Shown piece by piece: positions 26,886 to 36,494 of a DNA stretch of 64,000 nt (position 1 is its first letter; each line of letters begins with the position of its first letter). Origin of the DNA: Endozoicomonas sp. 8E (GTDB lineage: Bacteria; Pseudomonadota; Gammaproteobacteria; Pseudomonadales; Endozoicomonadaceae); contig NZ_CP120717.1 in the NCBI RefSeq assembly GCF_032883915.1, positions 4,471,697-4,535,696 of the forward strand, written 5' to 3'. Position numbers and translations under genes: made by a program. The notes under the pieces were generated by a model. It ran no database searches, was not told where the DNA came from, and saw only the letters and a program-made list of their open reading frames with translations.

Positions 26886-27893
26886 TCATTTTAAAAAGTC
26901 TTTTAGCAATATCTCTGCCACCGCCAATGCCTGAAATGCGCCACATCGCACCGGATCAGCAACAATCCAGAGACATATTTGATCAGCATGATCCGGATTT
27001 TGACGAATCCGACCAACAACAATGGCATCTTTTCCCGCAACGGTTTCAACAGAAGGCATTTCATCAACGGCCGCCAACTCAATACCAGCAACTCCTGCAA
27101 GGAGATCCCTGACAGTCTGCTCATCAATTGGACGGTCAAGATCCAGGTGAACCGCCAGGCTGTCACCGAAGAATACAGGCACACGCACACAGGTAGCACT
27201 GACTCTGAGATCATCCTGATCCAACCCTTTCATGAGTTCTTGAGCAATCATTCGCTCCGGTGATGTAAAGCCTGACTCAGTGACGACACCTACCTGTGGC
27301 AGAACATTAAAGGCAATTCGCTGCTCAAAAAGCTTTTTCTTGACCGGCTTGCCACTGAGCAAATCAATGGTTTGCTCACGCAGTTCTTCAATCCCTCTCT
27401 GACCACTTTCAGCCAGTGAAAGGTTAGCCATGAGATTGATAGAATCAATACCGACTGCATCCTGAAGCGGCTTCATGACCTGAAGCATCAGGGCAGCAGG
27501 ACTGGCTGGAATAGAGACCTCCTGCAAACCTGACAGTTCCGCAGCATCCGACAGACCTGGCAGGTACATTTCGGCCTCGGCACCAATAGCACCATTAACC
27601 ACACGACAGCCAGCCTCACTGGCCAGATTCAGAACCTCAGGATTAATTTTTGAGCCAGCGGGTACAATCAGAAGATCGGCATCGGCATAATTAAACGTCA
27701 ACGCATCAAGCACATCGATTTCAGTGCCTTTGAAAGCCACTGCATTCTCATCTCCAGGCTCAGTGGAGGCTTCATCCCCTGTCAGTGGATAGACCACTCC
27801 GGGTGTTAAATGACTCTCTTCCAGGATAGACAACACTGCTTCCCCGGCAAGACTCTGTGCATCATAAATCGCTAAATCAAAGGTTCCGCTCAT
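26886..27893 (-). CDS. usg: Usg-type aspartate-semialdehyde dehydrogenase homologue, likely non-catalytic
   Basis: 335 residues with the Asd fold: a Rossmann N-terminus (DLAIYDAQSLAGEAVLSIL), the middle domain and the conserved C-terminal pattern. The active-site NC(S/T) of true Asd is replaced by PASPAALML, so the catalytic Cys is absent, and the GH of the RVPV..GH motif reads VPVFFGDS. This matches Usg proteins, whose role is unknown. It precedes fimV, as in many pseudomonad-like genomes; a real asd normally sits just upstream, but here two thioesterase genes do. Confidence 0.85.
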   Translation of the reverse strand: MSGTFDLAIYDAQSLAGEAVLSILEESHLTPGVVYPLTGDEASTEPGDENAVAFKGTEIDVLDALTFNYADADLLIVPAGSKINPEVLNLASEAGCRVVNGAIGAEAEMYLPGLSDAAELSGLQEVSIPASPAALMLQVMKPLQDAVGIDSINLMANLSLAESGQRGIEELREQTIDLLSGKPVKKKLFEQRIAFNVLPQVGVVTESGFTSPERMIAQELMKGLDQDDLRVSATCVRVPVFFGDSLAVHLDLDRPIDEQTVRDLLAGVAGIELAAVDEMPSVETVAGKDAIVVGRIRQNPDHADQICLWIVADPVRCGAFQALAVAEILLKDFLK

Positions 27894-28002
27894 GAGCTTC
27901 TCTGCATCTGTACAAAATTGTCGGGAAATGTATCAGGAAGTTTTCTGGAAAGCATCACTCAGGCACGAATTGCAGTCATGCCCGAGTTTATGAGATCAGG
28001 CT

Positions 28003-28452
28003 CTACAAGCTATCAAGCCGAAAGTGAGCTCTTGCTGTCGCCACCGGTGTTTCCCTGCGGCTCTGCCAGGCGGTGATCGCAACATTGGCGATCCGGCTAC
28101 CCTGTCTCACCACATCGCATTCTGCAAAAACATCCTGAATTTTTGCGCTTCTCAAATAATCAATAGAAAAATCCACAATCTTGGGAATTTTTGGCTCATC
28201 CATAAACAACATCAGGTGAATGGCTGCCGACATTTCCATAAAACCTCCCAGCACACCACCATGGAGTGCCGGTAACACCGGATTACCCGTGTTGTCCCTG
28301 TTTTCAGGCAGAACAAAAAGGGCATCATCACCCAAGGACTGGCAACTCATGCCAATTTTCCTGGCATAGGGCAAGAGCTCTGTCAAATAACTGTAATCAC
28401 TGGTCGCTCTGGCCTGAAGCAGAGCCTCACGAAAATCTTTCTGAATCTTCAT
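28003..28452 (-). CDS. PaaI-family (hotdog-fold) thioesterase
   Basis: 149 residues, single hotdog domain. PALHGGVLGGFMEMSAAI is the HGG motif and following helix that binds the acyl-CoA thioester; VDFSIDYLRSAK is the conserved central strand. Its ATG overlaps the stop of the upstream thioesterase gene by four bases, so the two are co-translated and may work as a pair. The acyl substrate cannot be told from sequence. Confidence 0.8.
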   Translation of the reverse strand: MKIQKDFREALLQARATSDYSYLTELLPYARKIGMSCQSLGDDALFVLPENRDNTGNPVLPALHGGVLGGFMEMSAAIHLMLFMDEPKIPKIVDFSIDYLRSAKIQDVFAECDVVRQGSRIANVAITAWQSRRETPVATARAHFRLDSL

Positions 28453-28910
28453 TTTGCCAGCCCCTTAGCCATTTGACTCAACGTTCGCCCGGATCTCATA
28501 AAGGTTCCCACACCGTGCGCAAAAGGGTCGTTACGGTTATCCTGATAGACTACCCCTCTGGTAAAGACAACGGTTTTAGTTACGCGATAGGCTTCAGCAA
28601 AGCAGCGAACCGGCTTAAAAGGAGCCGGAAAACCCAAATGATCAATTCGCAGGTCAATGGTAGGACAGGTCTCAAAGCCAGGCAGACTTACACAGGCGGC
28701 TACACCAAAAGCACTATCCATCAAGGTTGTTATCGCACCTGAATGGATGATTCCACTCCCCGGGTTGGCTTCAAGCTCTTCATTAAACGGCATCTTAATG
28801 ACAACACCTTCAGAAGAGGCATGCTCCGGCTCCATCTTTAATATACGACAGTGGGGTATTGCTTGGAAAAACTGCTGAACAATGCTGACTATCTGCTCAT
28901 CGGTATTCAT
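28449..28910 (-). CDS. PaaI-family (hotdog-fold) thioesterase
   Basis: 153 residues. GIIHSGAITTLMDSAFGVAA is the hotdog signature (HSGA in place of HGGA), followed by TIDLRIDHLGFPAP. Only distantly similar to the next gene, so the pair is an old duplication or a hetero-oligomeric set. First gene of the two-gene unit. Confidence 0.82.
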   Translation of the reverse strand: MNTDEQIVSIVQQFFQAIPHCRILKMEPEHASSEGVVIKMPFNEELEANPGSGIIHSGAITTLMDSAFGVAACVSLPGFETCPTIDLRIDHLGFPAPFKPVRCFAEAYRVTKTVVFTRGVVYQDNRNDPFAHGVGTFMRSGRTLSQMAKGLAK

Positions 28911-29069
28911 GTCAATACAATCTCAAATCATAGTACGCACCAATGTACAGCATAACCATTTTCAAACAACTGTTTAATTTACTGGTGGCTCTAAGACCTG
29001 TTTGCACCTTCGCTAAAGGAGAGAAAAAATCGTCGTTAATCGAAATTTTACAGATACTCCCGCGAAGGA

Positions 29070-29160
29070 GGCTGTCGCAAAACTCTAACAACTCGTTCCC
29101 ACGCTCTGAGAGGCTGTCGCAAAACTCCAACAGCTTGTTCCCATGCTCTGAGGTCGTCAT
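29070..29160. repeat. Two tandem copies of a GAGGCTGTCGCAAAACTC repeat
   Basis: Units of about 45 bases: each starts GAGGCTGTCGCAAAACTC and ends with GTTCCCA then GCTCTGAG. An inverted copy lies at 29375-29440, so the region can fold into a large hairpin. Same family as 18431-18515. Confidence 0.75.
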
Positions 29161-29176
29161 TCCCGCGAAGGCGGGA
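29155..29176. repeat. REP-like inverted repeat
   Basis: GTCATTCCCGCGAAGGCGGGAATCC: arms ATTCCCGC and GCGGGAAT around GAAG. A matching unit occurs at 29266-29288 (GGATTCCCGCCTTCGCGGGAATGAC). This type of palindrome is common in intergenic regions of many proteobacteria. Confidence 0.7.
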
Positions 29177-29284
29177 ATCCAGCGCAAACGGTGGATCTCT
29201 GCCTTCTCGGGGATGACAAGGCCAAGGGGGCACCGGGCAGTATGTTTCTGGTGGTGAGTCAGTGTGGATTCCCGCCTTCGCGGG

Positions 29285-29365
29285 AATGACGAGAATGAAG
29301 TCGGGAATGACGAGAATGAAGTCGGGAATGACGAGAATGAAGTCGGGAATGACGGGAGTCAACTC
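29285..29365. repeat. 21-bp tandem repeat, three perfect units plus a partial one
   Basis: Unit GGGAATGACGAGAATGAAGTC, repeated three times, then GGGAATGACGGGAGTC. It seems to have grown out of the right flank of the REP-like palindrome. Confidence 0.85.
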
Positions 29366-29374
29366 ATTCCTTCG

Positions 29375-29440
29375 CTGGTGAGGGTTTTGCGACACCCTCT
29401 GGAGCGTGGGAACCAGAGTTTTGCGACAACCCCCTTCGCG
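29375..29440. repeat. Inverted copies of the GAGGCTGTCGCAAAACTC repeat
   Basis: GAGGGTTTTGCGACACCCTC and CCAGAGTTTTGCGACAACCCC are the reverse complement of the 29070-29160 units, with GGAGCGTGGGAACC between. They close a roughly 370-base composite structure. Confidence 0.7.
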
Positions 29441-29512
29441 GGAATGACAGGAGTGTAGCCGGGAATGACGGGGGTTTAGCCGGGAATGACGGGAGTGAAG
29501 GCGGGCATCATT
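29441..29512. repeat. Second set of 21-bp repeat units, diverged
   Basis: Three units: GGGAATGACAGGAGTGTAGCC, GGGAATGACGGGGGTTTAGCC, GGGAATGACGGGAGTGAAGGC. Same 21-base period and same core GGGAATGAC as the first array. Confidence 0.8.
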
Positions 29513-29655
29513 AAGCTTGAGTTAATAAGCTTGCAGTTATACCTGCTGGCGAGTACCCACTCTCCCTTATATATCAAGATTCCTTACGAAATTGTCTCCT
29601 ACAGAGCACTTGCACCCAGTTTTTTTTTGGCCCAGGCAGTCTATTCTCGGTCAGC

Positions 29656-31122
29656 CTAGCGGCGCGATTTCTGTTTTTTCTTTTTATCGTCCTTCTTCTT
29701 GCCTTTCAGCTCGATAACACGACGCTTGTGAGTCACCTTCCGCTCACCGCCTGGGCTTTTCTTGTGAACTACTTTGCGTTCTGCATAAGGGTTTTCGGAA
29801 GAACGGAATTCAATCCGAATGGGGGTTCCCATGATCTTGAGAACTTTTCTGAAGGTATTTTCCAGATAGCGCTTATAGGAAGCAGGAACTTCTTCCGTCT
29901 GATTACCATGAATAATGATGGTCGGTGGATTCATGGCCCCCGCATGACAGTACCTCAGTTTGATACGACGGTTTCGAACCATGGGTGGCTGGTGAATCTT
30001 GGTAGCATCTTCCAAAATTCGGGTCAGCTGGTTGGTGGACAGCTTGCGCGTCGCACACTCATAGGCTTCATCAATGGAGTCGTAGAGATGACCGACATTG
30101 GTTCCGTGTTTGGCAGAGATCATATGAATACGGGCAAAATTGATAAACTCCAGCCTTCTGGACAGTTCTTCCTTAACCTTTTTTCGATCTTCTTCTTTCA
30201 TGCCGTCCCATTTGTTCACGGCAATCACAACGGCACGACCAGCTTCCAGCACAAAGCCCAGCAGATGCAGATCCTGTTCCACAATCCCTTCTCTGGCATC
30301 CACAACCAGCACCACGACATTGGCATCTTCAATAGCCTGAAGGGTTTTAATGACTGAGAACTTTTCAGCCACTTCATGGACTTTACCACGGCGGCGAACG
30401 CCTGCCGTATCGATCAAAGTGTAATCCTGCCCCCAGCGCTCATAAGGTATGTAAACACTGTCGCGGGTAGTTCCTGCCTGATCATAAACGACAACACGCT
30501 CCTCCCCCAGCAAACGATTGACCAGTGTCGACTTACCCACATTGGGTCGTCCTACAATGCCAATTTTGATACCTCTGGCCTTGACCGTTTCCGAGTCATC
30601 TTTATCTTCTTCAAATACATCGGACTCTGGGCCCATCACTTCTTCGAGGACACCTTCAATCATGCCTTTGACACCACGGCCATGAACAGCAGCAATATGG
30701 AAGGCTTCACCAAAGCCAAGAACGGCAAAATCGGCTTCTGCCTGATCAGCATCAACGGCATCCGTCTTGTTAAGCACCAGATGGTACTGCTTGTTCTGCT
30801 TACGCAGATGATCAGCTATCATTTCATCAGCGGCAGTCAATCCGGCCCTGGCATCGACCAGGAACAGAACAATATCGGCTTCCCGGATGGCCGCCAGGGA
30901 CTGTTCTGCCATAGCTGAATCAATGCCTTCCTCATCGCCGCTGATTCCACCGGTATCAACAACAATATAAGGTCTGGAACCCATTCTGCCTTCCCCGTAC
31001 TTACGATCACGGGTAAGACCGGCTACATTGGCAACCAAAGCATCACGAGAGCGAGTCAGACGATTAAATAGCGTAGACTTGCCAACATTGGGACGCCCCA
31101 CCAGGGCAATTACAGGAACCAT
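29656..31122 (-). CDS. der: Ribosome-biogenesis GTPase Der (EngA)
   Basis: Double-GTPase needed for 50S assembly. 488 residues from the ATG at 31122 ([17 protein letters not shown]), the usual Der start; the frame runs further upstream to 31263 without support. Two G domains, each with GRPNVGKST (residues 8-16 and around 180-190), DTGG and NKTD in the first, DTAG and NKWD in the second, then the KH-like domain ([10 protein letters not shown]) and a very basic tail. Last gene of the isc-to-der block; follows bamB with a terminator between. Confidence 0.96.
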   Translation of the reverse strand: MVPVIALVGRPNVGKSTLFNRLTRSRDALVANVAGLTRDRKYGEGRMGSRPYIVVDTGGISGDEEGIDSAMAEQSLAAIREADIVLFLVDARAGLTAADEMIADHLRKQNKQYHLVLNKTDAVDADQAEADFAVLGFGEAFHIAAVHGRGVKGMIEGVLEEVMGPESDVFEEDKDDSETVKARGIKIGIVGRPNVGKSTLVNRLLGEERVVVYDQAGTTRDSVYIPYERWGQDYTLIDTAGVRRRGKVHEVAEKFSVIKTLQAIEDANVVVLVVDAREGIVEQDLHLLGFVLEAGRAVVIAVNKWDGMKEEDRKKVKEELSRRLEFINFARIHMISAKHGTNVGHLYDSIDEAYECATRKLSTNQLTRILEDATKIHQPPMVRNRRIKLRYCHAGAMNPPTIIIHGNQTEEVPASYKRYLENTFRKVLKIMGTPIRIEFRSSENPYAERKVVHKKSPGGERKVTHKRRVIELKGKKKDDKKKKQKSRR

Positions 31123-31271
31123 AGACTTCATTCCACAGGGGCTATTGAATACCCCCAAAGCTTTAAACCAGTTACAGACAAACCGCCGCTTAAGTGAGAG
31201 CAGCCTGTCCTGAAATCTGTCCTGACAGGCCCTGATGGGCCAATTGCAACAGATTCCCAACATTCTAATAA

Positions 31272-31305
31272 CAGAAAAAGGGCTGAACCTTCCAAGATTC
31301 AGCCC
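31272..31305 (-). terminator. Rho-independent terminator after bamB
   Basis: On the minus strand GGGCTGAAT / TTCAGCCC stem followed by TTTTTCTG. Lies 42 bases past the bamB stop. der may therefore have its own promoter or depend on read-through. Confidence 0.8.
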
Positions 31306-31346
31306 GGCTTTAATCCTTTGCCAAACTCACTGATTAATTCAGCAAG

Positions 31347-32501
31347 TTATTTTTGGTTCAGCGCAGTCAAAGTACCGTCGGCACTGAGCACATAGAGGAA
31401 ATCACCCGATACCACAGGGGGGGCTTTGATCGCTGATGAACTGGCTTTGAACCGACCTGCCATAACGCCATCAACCTGAGACAAAAGATGTACATAACCT
31501 TCCAGATCACCCACAACTACGTAGCTGCTGTAAGTCGTTGGTGCTGTCAGCAAACGATATTCCAGCTTATCCTGCCTCCAGCTGACCGCTCCACTGCGCT
31601 GATCCAGAGAACTGACATAACTGCTGTCATCCGTCAGATACAGAGAGCCAAAACCTTCTGCAATCGACTTGAAGCTGGATAACTCTCGACTCCAGCGTAC
31701 ACGGCCACTGTACATATCCATGGCAGCTACATTACCCTGAAAACTGACCATAAACAGGTTGTCACCCACGATCAGTGGCTCTGCCTTAATGTCGACCATT
31801 CTTTCCAGTTCGGAAGCACCTTTCGGAATAGATACCCGACTGTTCCACAGAGGACCGCCGTCATTCACTCTGAATGCTTTCGCCTCACCATTGGAGAGCC
31901 CCACAAACACCGCTTCACCTTCAATAAGCGGCGTACTGGAGCCTCTCAGAGTCAATGCAGGCTGCAGGTTTTCCTGATGCCAAAGTTCCTTGCCAGTTTC
32001 AGCATCCAGAGCCGTAATCGTATCGTCAATACTCTGAACCATTACGACGCGACCATTGGTTTGGGGAGAAGAAATCACTTCACTGCTCACTCTGGCTTTC
32101 CAGAGTTCACTGCCATCTTCCTCTTTCAGAGCAATGACATGCCCATCCAGGGTTCCCAGAAGCAGCATTCCGTAGTCAGCAGTAATGCCACCACCGACAG
32201 CTAATTCCAGAGTTTTCTTCCAGATCTCCTTACCAGACTCGAGGTTCAGGGCAATGACATTCCCCTGGGCGCCTGCAGCATAAATAACGTCGCCTGATAC
32301 AGAAGGCACCAGTCGTTCATAGCTGTCTTCGACACCTTTACCGATACTTTTGGACCAGACCTCTTGCAATTCAATATCCGATTCAAACTCGGTGAGGGGT
32401 TTTGGTTTGCGGACTATTTCCTCGTCATCAGAAAACAGACTGCAGGAAGCCAGCCCCAGCGTCAGGAAAACGATCAGCAGTGATCTGATTATTTTCTCCA
32501 T
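31347..32501 (-). CDS. bamB: Outer membrane assembly lipoprotein BamB
   Basis: Lipoprotein of the BAM complex that inserts beta-barrel proteins. 384 residues. Signal peptide with lipobox LASC, lipidated Cys20. The rest is an eight-bladed PQQ-like beta-propeller, with repeated blade motifs such as GNVIALNLESGKEIWK, GHVIALKEEDGSELWK and DTITALDAETGKELWH. Three bases downstream of yfgM and co-transcribed with it. Confidence 0.96.
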   Translation of the reverse strand: MEKIIRSLLIVFLTLGLASCSLFSDDEEIVRKPKPLTEFESDIELQEVWSKSIGKGVEDSYERLVPSVSGDVIYAAGAQGNVIALNLESGKEIWKKTLELAVGGGITADYGMLLLGTLDGHVIALKEEDGSELWKARVSSEVISSPQTNGRVVMVQSIDDTITALDAETGKELWHQENLQPALTLRGSSTPLIEGEAVFVGLSNGEAKAFRVNDGGPLWNSRVSIPKGASELERMVDIKAEPLIVGDNLFMVSFQGNVAAMDMYSGRVRWSRELSSFKSIAEGFGSLYLTDDSSYVSSLDQRSGAVSWRQDKLEYRLLTAPTTYSSYVVVGDLEGYVHLLSQVDGVMAGRFKASSSAIKAPPVVSGDFLYVLSADGTLTALNQK

Positions 32502-32504
32502 CCA

Positions 32505-33170
32505 TTAGCCCTCTTTTACGTTAGCTGCCAGATCATCCAGTTTGAACTGCAGCAGAGGCCGGGATTCTCCGTTAGTACGGGCAGCTTCCAGTGCCTTTTC
32601 ATAGGATTCACGTGCTCTGTCTCTCTGACCCATTGCCAGATGCGCATCGCCTCGAACGGACTCGATAGTTGCAACAAAACCGGCTTCTGAATCGGCTTTG
32701 GCCAAAACATCCAGCGCCGCTTGTGCGTTATCGTCAGACTGGCTCAGCATCACTCGAGCCAGTCGGGCACGAGTCACCAGTTCAACTTCCAGATCGGGCT
32801 TTTGAGCCAGCACCCATTCAAGGGAAGAACGGGCACCATCAAGATCATTATCGAGAACTTGTTCACGAGCCTGAAACAGTGTTGCAAAAGCCGCATAATC
32901 AGAGTTCTCGTAATCAGACTGCAGAGTTTCCACCACGTGTTTAACGGTGGATTTCTGTTGTTCTGACAGTGGCTGTCCCTGAGTCGTGACTTCCAGAAGG
33001 CTCTGGTAAAGCTGCGATGAAGCAGCTGCTGTTTCCAGCTGATTCTTCTGGTAAGCCTTATAGCCGAAAATAGCTACGACTGTGATAGCAACACCAGTAA
33101 CAACAGGCTTGCCGTATTCCTGCCAGAGGTTTTTGAGCAGTTCTACTTCTTCTTCATCTGTCCGGCTCAC
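32505..33170 (-). CDS. yfgM: YfgM-type ancillary translocon/TPR protein
   Basis: 221 residues, anchored by one N-terminal membrane helix (VVTGVAITVVAIFGYKAY, about 20-37) with a periplasmic TPR domain. In E. coli YfgM works with PpiD at the SecYEG translocon to pass clients to periplasmic chaperones. Sits between hisS and bamB, three bases from each, the standard arrangement. Confidence 0.9.
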   Translation of the reverse strand: MSRTDEEEVELLKNLWQEYGKPVVTGVAITVVAIFGYKAYQKNQLETAAASSQLYQSLLEVTTQGQPLSEQQKSTVKHVVETLQSDYENSDYAAFATLFQAREQVLDNDLDGARSSLEWVLAQKPDLEVELVTRARLARVMLSQSDDNAQAALDVLAKADSEAGFVATIESVRGDAHLAMGQRDRARESYEKALEAARTNGESRPLLQFKLDDLAANVKEG

Positions 33171-33173
33171 TCT

Positions 33174-34454
33174 TTACTCCTGAATTCGCTTTTTCAAAAA
33201 TTCAACCACAGCAGGAATATCCATGCTTTCCTGCTCACCATCTGTTGACAGAGGCTTAACGGTCACCAGCTGACTAGCCAACTCATCTTCCCCAATGATG
33301 AAGGCGAAATCAGCTCCACTGTTATATGCCCTTTTCATCTGTCCTTTAAAGCCTCCACCGCAATTCACCAGAATGCGTACATCCGGAACCACTGTTCTTA
33401 TTTGCTCGATCAAAGGCAGAGCTTTAGCACTGACACCCTCCCCACGGGTGACCACAGCGACATCAACTGTCTTTTGAACCGACTCGGGAATCAGATTCAA
33501 CGTTTCCAGCATCAGTACTAGACGTTCCAGCCCCATGGCAAATCCTACTGCCGGCGTTGGCTTGCCACCCAGCAGTTCAACCAGGGCATCGTAACGGCCA
33601 CCACCGCAAACGGTGCCCTGTGCGCCAAGACTGTCTGTTATCCATTCAAACACGGTCCGGCTATAGTAATCCAGCCCGCGAACCAGACGTGGATTGACCA
33701 CGTAAGAAATCCCTGCCGCATCAAGAATACTTTTCAGGGTTTCAAAATGCTCAGCCGATTCCGCGTCCAGATAATCATGCAATACTGGTGCATCCGCGAC
33801 AATTTCCCGGGTGCGTTTATCTTTACTGTCGAGGATTCTCAGAGGATTGATACCCAGACGATTCCGACTGTCTTCATCCAATTCCTTTTCGAAGCGGGAT
33901 AAATACTCGACCAGAGCCTCACGATAGTTCTGCCGCGCTTCCAATGTACCCAGAGTATTGAGCTCCAGACGCACATGCTGATCAATACCCAACTCTTTCC
34001 AGAGTCTCGCAGTCAACAATATAAGCTCTGAGTCAATGTCGGGGCCAGCCATGCCAAAGGTTTCAACACTAAACTGATGAAACTGACGATAACGGCCTTT
34101 CTGTGGACGCTCATAACGAAACATAGGTCCCATAGTCCAGAGCCTTTGTGTCTGGTTATAGAGCAAACCGTGCTGGATACCGGCACGAACACAACCGGCT
34201 GTCCCTTCAGGACGCAGAGAAAGACTCTCGCCGTTGCGATCCTCAAAGGTGTACATTTCCTTTTCTACAATATCCGTACCTGCACCAATGCCCCGGCTAA
34301 ATAGTGGACCGGGCTCAACCACAGGCATCCTGATTTCGCGATAACTATAGGTCGCCATCAGGTTACGGAGCCTGGACTCCAGATACTGCCAGGCAGGACT
34401 CTGATCTGGCAGGATGTCATTCATCCCACGAATGGCTTGAAGTTGCTTTGCCAA
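33174..34454 (-). CDS. hisS: Histidyl-tRNA synthetase
   Basis: Class II synthetase of 426 residues. The TTG at 34454 is chosen as start: AGAGGG lies nine bases upstream and the protein then begins [16 protein letters not shown], as in relatives. The frame reaches a further TTG at 34472. Motif 2 [20 protein letters not shown], the histidine-specific [20 protein letters not shown], and motif 3 [11 protein letters not shown] are present; the C-terminal anticodon-binding domain is complete. ispG, which usually lies just upstream, is absent. Confidence 0.95.
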   Translation of the reverse strand: MAKQLQAIRGMNDILPDQSPAWQYLESRLRNLMATYSYREIRMPVVEPGPLFSRGIGAGTDIVEKEMYTFEDRNGESLSLRPEGTAGCVRAGIQHGLLYNQTQRLWTMGPMFRYERPQKGRYRQFHQFSVETFGMAGPDIDSELILLTARLWKELGIDQHVRLELNTLGTLEARQNYREALVEYLSRFEKELDEDSRNRLGINPLRILDSKDKRTREIVADAPVLHDYLDAESAEHFETLKSILDAAGISYVVNPRLVRGLDYYSRTVFEWITDSLGAQGTVCGGGRYDALVELLGGKPTPAVGFAMGLERLVLMLETLNLIPESVQKTVDVAVVTRGEGVSAKALPLIEQIRTVVPDVRILVNCGGGFKGQMKRAYNSGADFAFIIGEDELASQLVTVKPLSTDGEQESMDIPAVVEFLKKRIQE

Positions 34455-34646
34455 GTTCTGACGCCCTCTCAATCCTCTAAATGACCGTTGGTGAGCAGAT
34501 AATAATGGCAGATAATGCCAGAAGTATTACTATCAACCGGCAAAAATTGCTCAAAAAGGCTTATTCCAACGGCAAAAGCGCCAACTATAACTTTTCCGGC
34601 GCCCTGAGTATAGGCAGACTGGCTTGTCACAGAACCGGATTCTCAG

Positions 34647-35603
34647 TCAGCCAGCTTTCAGCAGCAGGCTTGCTACCCTTCGACCCGACTCAGGTGTCTT
34701 GACCGCAACTTTTTTGCCATTAAACTTTAGATCCGCCACACCTTTCACATTCCCAAAGCGGACCTGAACGGATGAGGGTACTTCAAGCTCCAGGTTAGAG
34801 CCTGCTCTCTGAACATCGGTATAGAGATCACGACCACTCATATCCTTGATTTGAATCCAGCAGTCCTCTGCAAACTCAATAGCCAGACTGACACGGGAGC
34901 CATCGACTTCATAAGGAGAGTCATCAGTTTCCGAGAGAGAGCCGTCAGCTTCGGGAAGCCCCCCTTCAATTTGACTAAGAGGCTCTTCACTGTCCTGATC
35001 AACAGCGGGCATATCATCATTTTCTGATTCTGACTCAGGCTCTACCACTTCTGTTTCAGAATCATCAAAGTCAACCTGAGCGGGCATCACTTTTTCCGCT
35101 TCAGAAACATCATCTGACGACTCGATAACAACAGAGGGCTGTTGCCGGAAAATAGCTTCCGATTGTGAAGCAGAACGTTTGTCCAAATTCCATCCATAAT
35201 AACTACCCGCACCCACCAGAATAACGGTGAGAAGGCTTGCTCCCCAAGCAAAAACAGAAGACATTGGACGCCAGGTTGTCAAAGCAGCACCTGCTTTCAG
35301 GTGAGGGGTTTCAGACCCGCTGTGCCCGGTGAAACGATCAAAGTGATCTACCAGCTCGTCACCATCCAACCCGAGAGCACGGGCATAGCGTCTGACGTAC
35401 CCTCGGGCAAAAACCAGACCTGGCAGTGTCTCAAACTCATTACTTTCCAAGGCCAGAATATAAGACTCTGGCAATTTCAAACGGTCTGCAGCCTCATCTA
35501 TTGAAAGACCTGCTTTTTGCCTTCCAGCACTTAGTAACTGACCAGGAGTGACAGCAGAAGCCTCCTCCTGGTCTTCCAGGCTGTTTTGCTCATCAGTACT
35601 CAT
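34647..35603 (-). CDS. rodZ: Cytoskeleton protein RodZ
   Basis: Links MreB to the membrane for rod shape. 318 residues: cytoplasmic helix-turn-helix domain (about 20-90, LLSAGRQKAGLSIDEAADRL), single membrane helix at about 115-137, a long acidic periplasmic linker rich in Asp, Glu and Ser, and the C-terminal DUF4115-type domain (VSLAIEFAEDCWIQIKDMSG). Overlaps the end of pilF by 11 bases. Confidence 0.93.
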   Translation of the reverse strand: MSTDEQNSLEDQEEASAVTPGQLLSAGRQKAGLSIDEAADRLKLPESYILALESNEFETLPGLVFARGYVRRYARALGLDGDELVDHFDRFTGHSGSETPHLKAGAALTTWRPMSSVFAWGASLLTVILVGAGSYYGWNLDKRSASQSEAIFRQQPSVVIESSDDVSEAEKVMPAQVDFDDSETEVVEPESESENDDMPAVDQDSEEPLSQIEGGLPEADGSLSETDDSPYEVDGSRVSLAIEFAEDCWIQIKDMSGRDLYTDVQRAGSNLELEVPSSVQVRFGNVKGVADLKFNGKKVAVKTPESGRRVASLLLKAG

Positions 35604-36351
35604 AACTGCTTCTACTCCGCACTCCCCCTCCAGTGGAAGAAGGGAATAAACGCCCTAATTGCAAAGAATAACTGGCTGCAGCATCCTTATCGCCATTAAT
35701 TCTGGCCAAGCGAACCCCCAGCCTCAGGGATCGCTCATTCTGACGGGAAAGACGGGTAAAGACCTGATAGTACTTCCAGGCTTCACGAAACTGGCCTTGC
35801 TCTTCAAGTATCGCCGCTAATTCCAGACTTGCACGAGGTAAGTTACTGTTCAGTTTAAGAGCTTTGTCAAAATGCTCTACTGCCAGGGATCGTCGACCTT
35901 GTTTTAATGCCACCAGACCCAGGTTTTCATAAGCCCGGCTGCGGCTAGTATAACGAACGTCATCGGCGGCTTTCTCAAATTCACGGTAAGCCTCGCCCAA
36001 GCGGTTCTGACTGAAGAGAAATACACCAAAGTTATTATGGATTTCAGAAGAGTCAGGATTGAAAGACAGGGCTTTCCTGAAGGAAGTCTCTGCCAGGCTG
36101 GCTTCTCCCTGAAGCTGATAAACCAACCCAAGCATGCCGTAGGCATCGGCTGATCGGGGCTGGATCTCCAACGCCCGGTTGATGGGCTTGACTGCCTTCT
36201 CGGTTAGACCCTGTTGCACATATCCCCTGGCCAGTTCAAGATAGCTACGAACAGCTTCATCTTCATTCACGGGCTCAAGCCCGCCGGTTGCAACACAACC
36301 ACTCAGGATGATACTGAACAAAACTGCACTGATTCCCAGTTTTGCGATCAT
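35593..36351 (-). CDS. pilF: Type IV pilus assembly lipoprotein PilF/PilW
   Basis: Pilotin that places and assembles the PilQ secretin in the outer membrane. 252 residues with lipobox ILSGC (Cys19) and six TPR-like repeats, for example AVKPINRALEIQPRSADAYG and ETSFRKALSFNPDSSEIHNN. Position between rlmN and rodZ is conserved. Works with the FimV encoded at 24047-26452 in pilus biogenesis. Confidence 0.93.
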   Translation of the reverse strand: MIAKLGISAVLFSIILSGCVATGGLEPVNEDEAVRSYLELARGYVQQGLTEKAVKPINRALEIQPRSADAYGMLGLVYQLQGEASLAETSFRKALSFNPDSSEIHNNFGVFLFSQNRLGEAYREFEKAADDVRYTSRSRAYENLGLVALKQGRRSLAVEHFDKALKLNSNLPRASLELAAILEEQGQFREAWKYYQVFTRLSRQNERSLRLGVRLARINGDKDAAASYSLQLGRLFPSSTGGGVRSRSSYEY

Positions 36352-36494
36352 GCTTCTCCCCGCTTTTTAATTATTTTGAACATAGTAAGTGAACCGGGAT
36401 AGTCGAGGCCACAGAAATCTGGCCCCTGCGGTCATAATTTTCAGCTCAAACAGGCTTTTATCAGAACCAATGAATTGGAAACCGGATACTCTGA

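Larger units (their letters stand above)
28911..29655. other. 745-bp non-coding repeat region between der and the thioesterase operon
   Basis: No gene is supported: frames across it translate the repeats into low-complexity peptides. It contains the repeats at 29070-29160, 29155-29176, 29259-29365, 29375-29440 and 29436-29510, described separately. Last 130 bases before der show nothing. Confidence 0.7.

Noticed and set aside
29048-29458. Frames of 64-115 codons across the repeat array (for example FILVIPDFILVIPDF)
   Set aside because: They are translations of the 21-bp repeat, with no start signals or non-repeat content.
29155-29510. CRISPR array
   Set aside because: The repeats are 21 bp, contiguous, without unique spacers, and no cas genes are nearby.
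34481-34702. 73-codon plus-strand frame between hisS and rodZ
   Set aside because: Overlaps the rodZ 3' end antisense, no ribosome site, no recognisable content.
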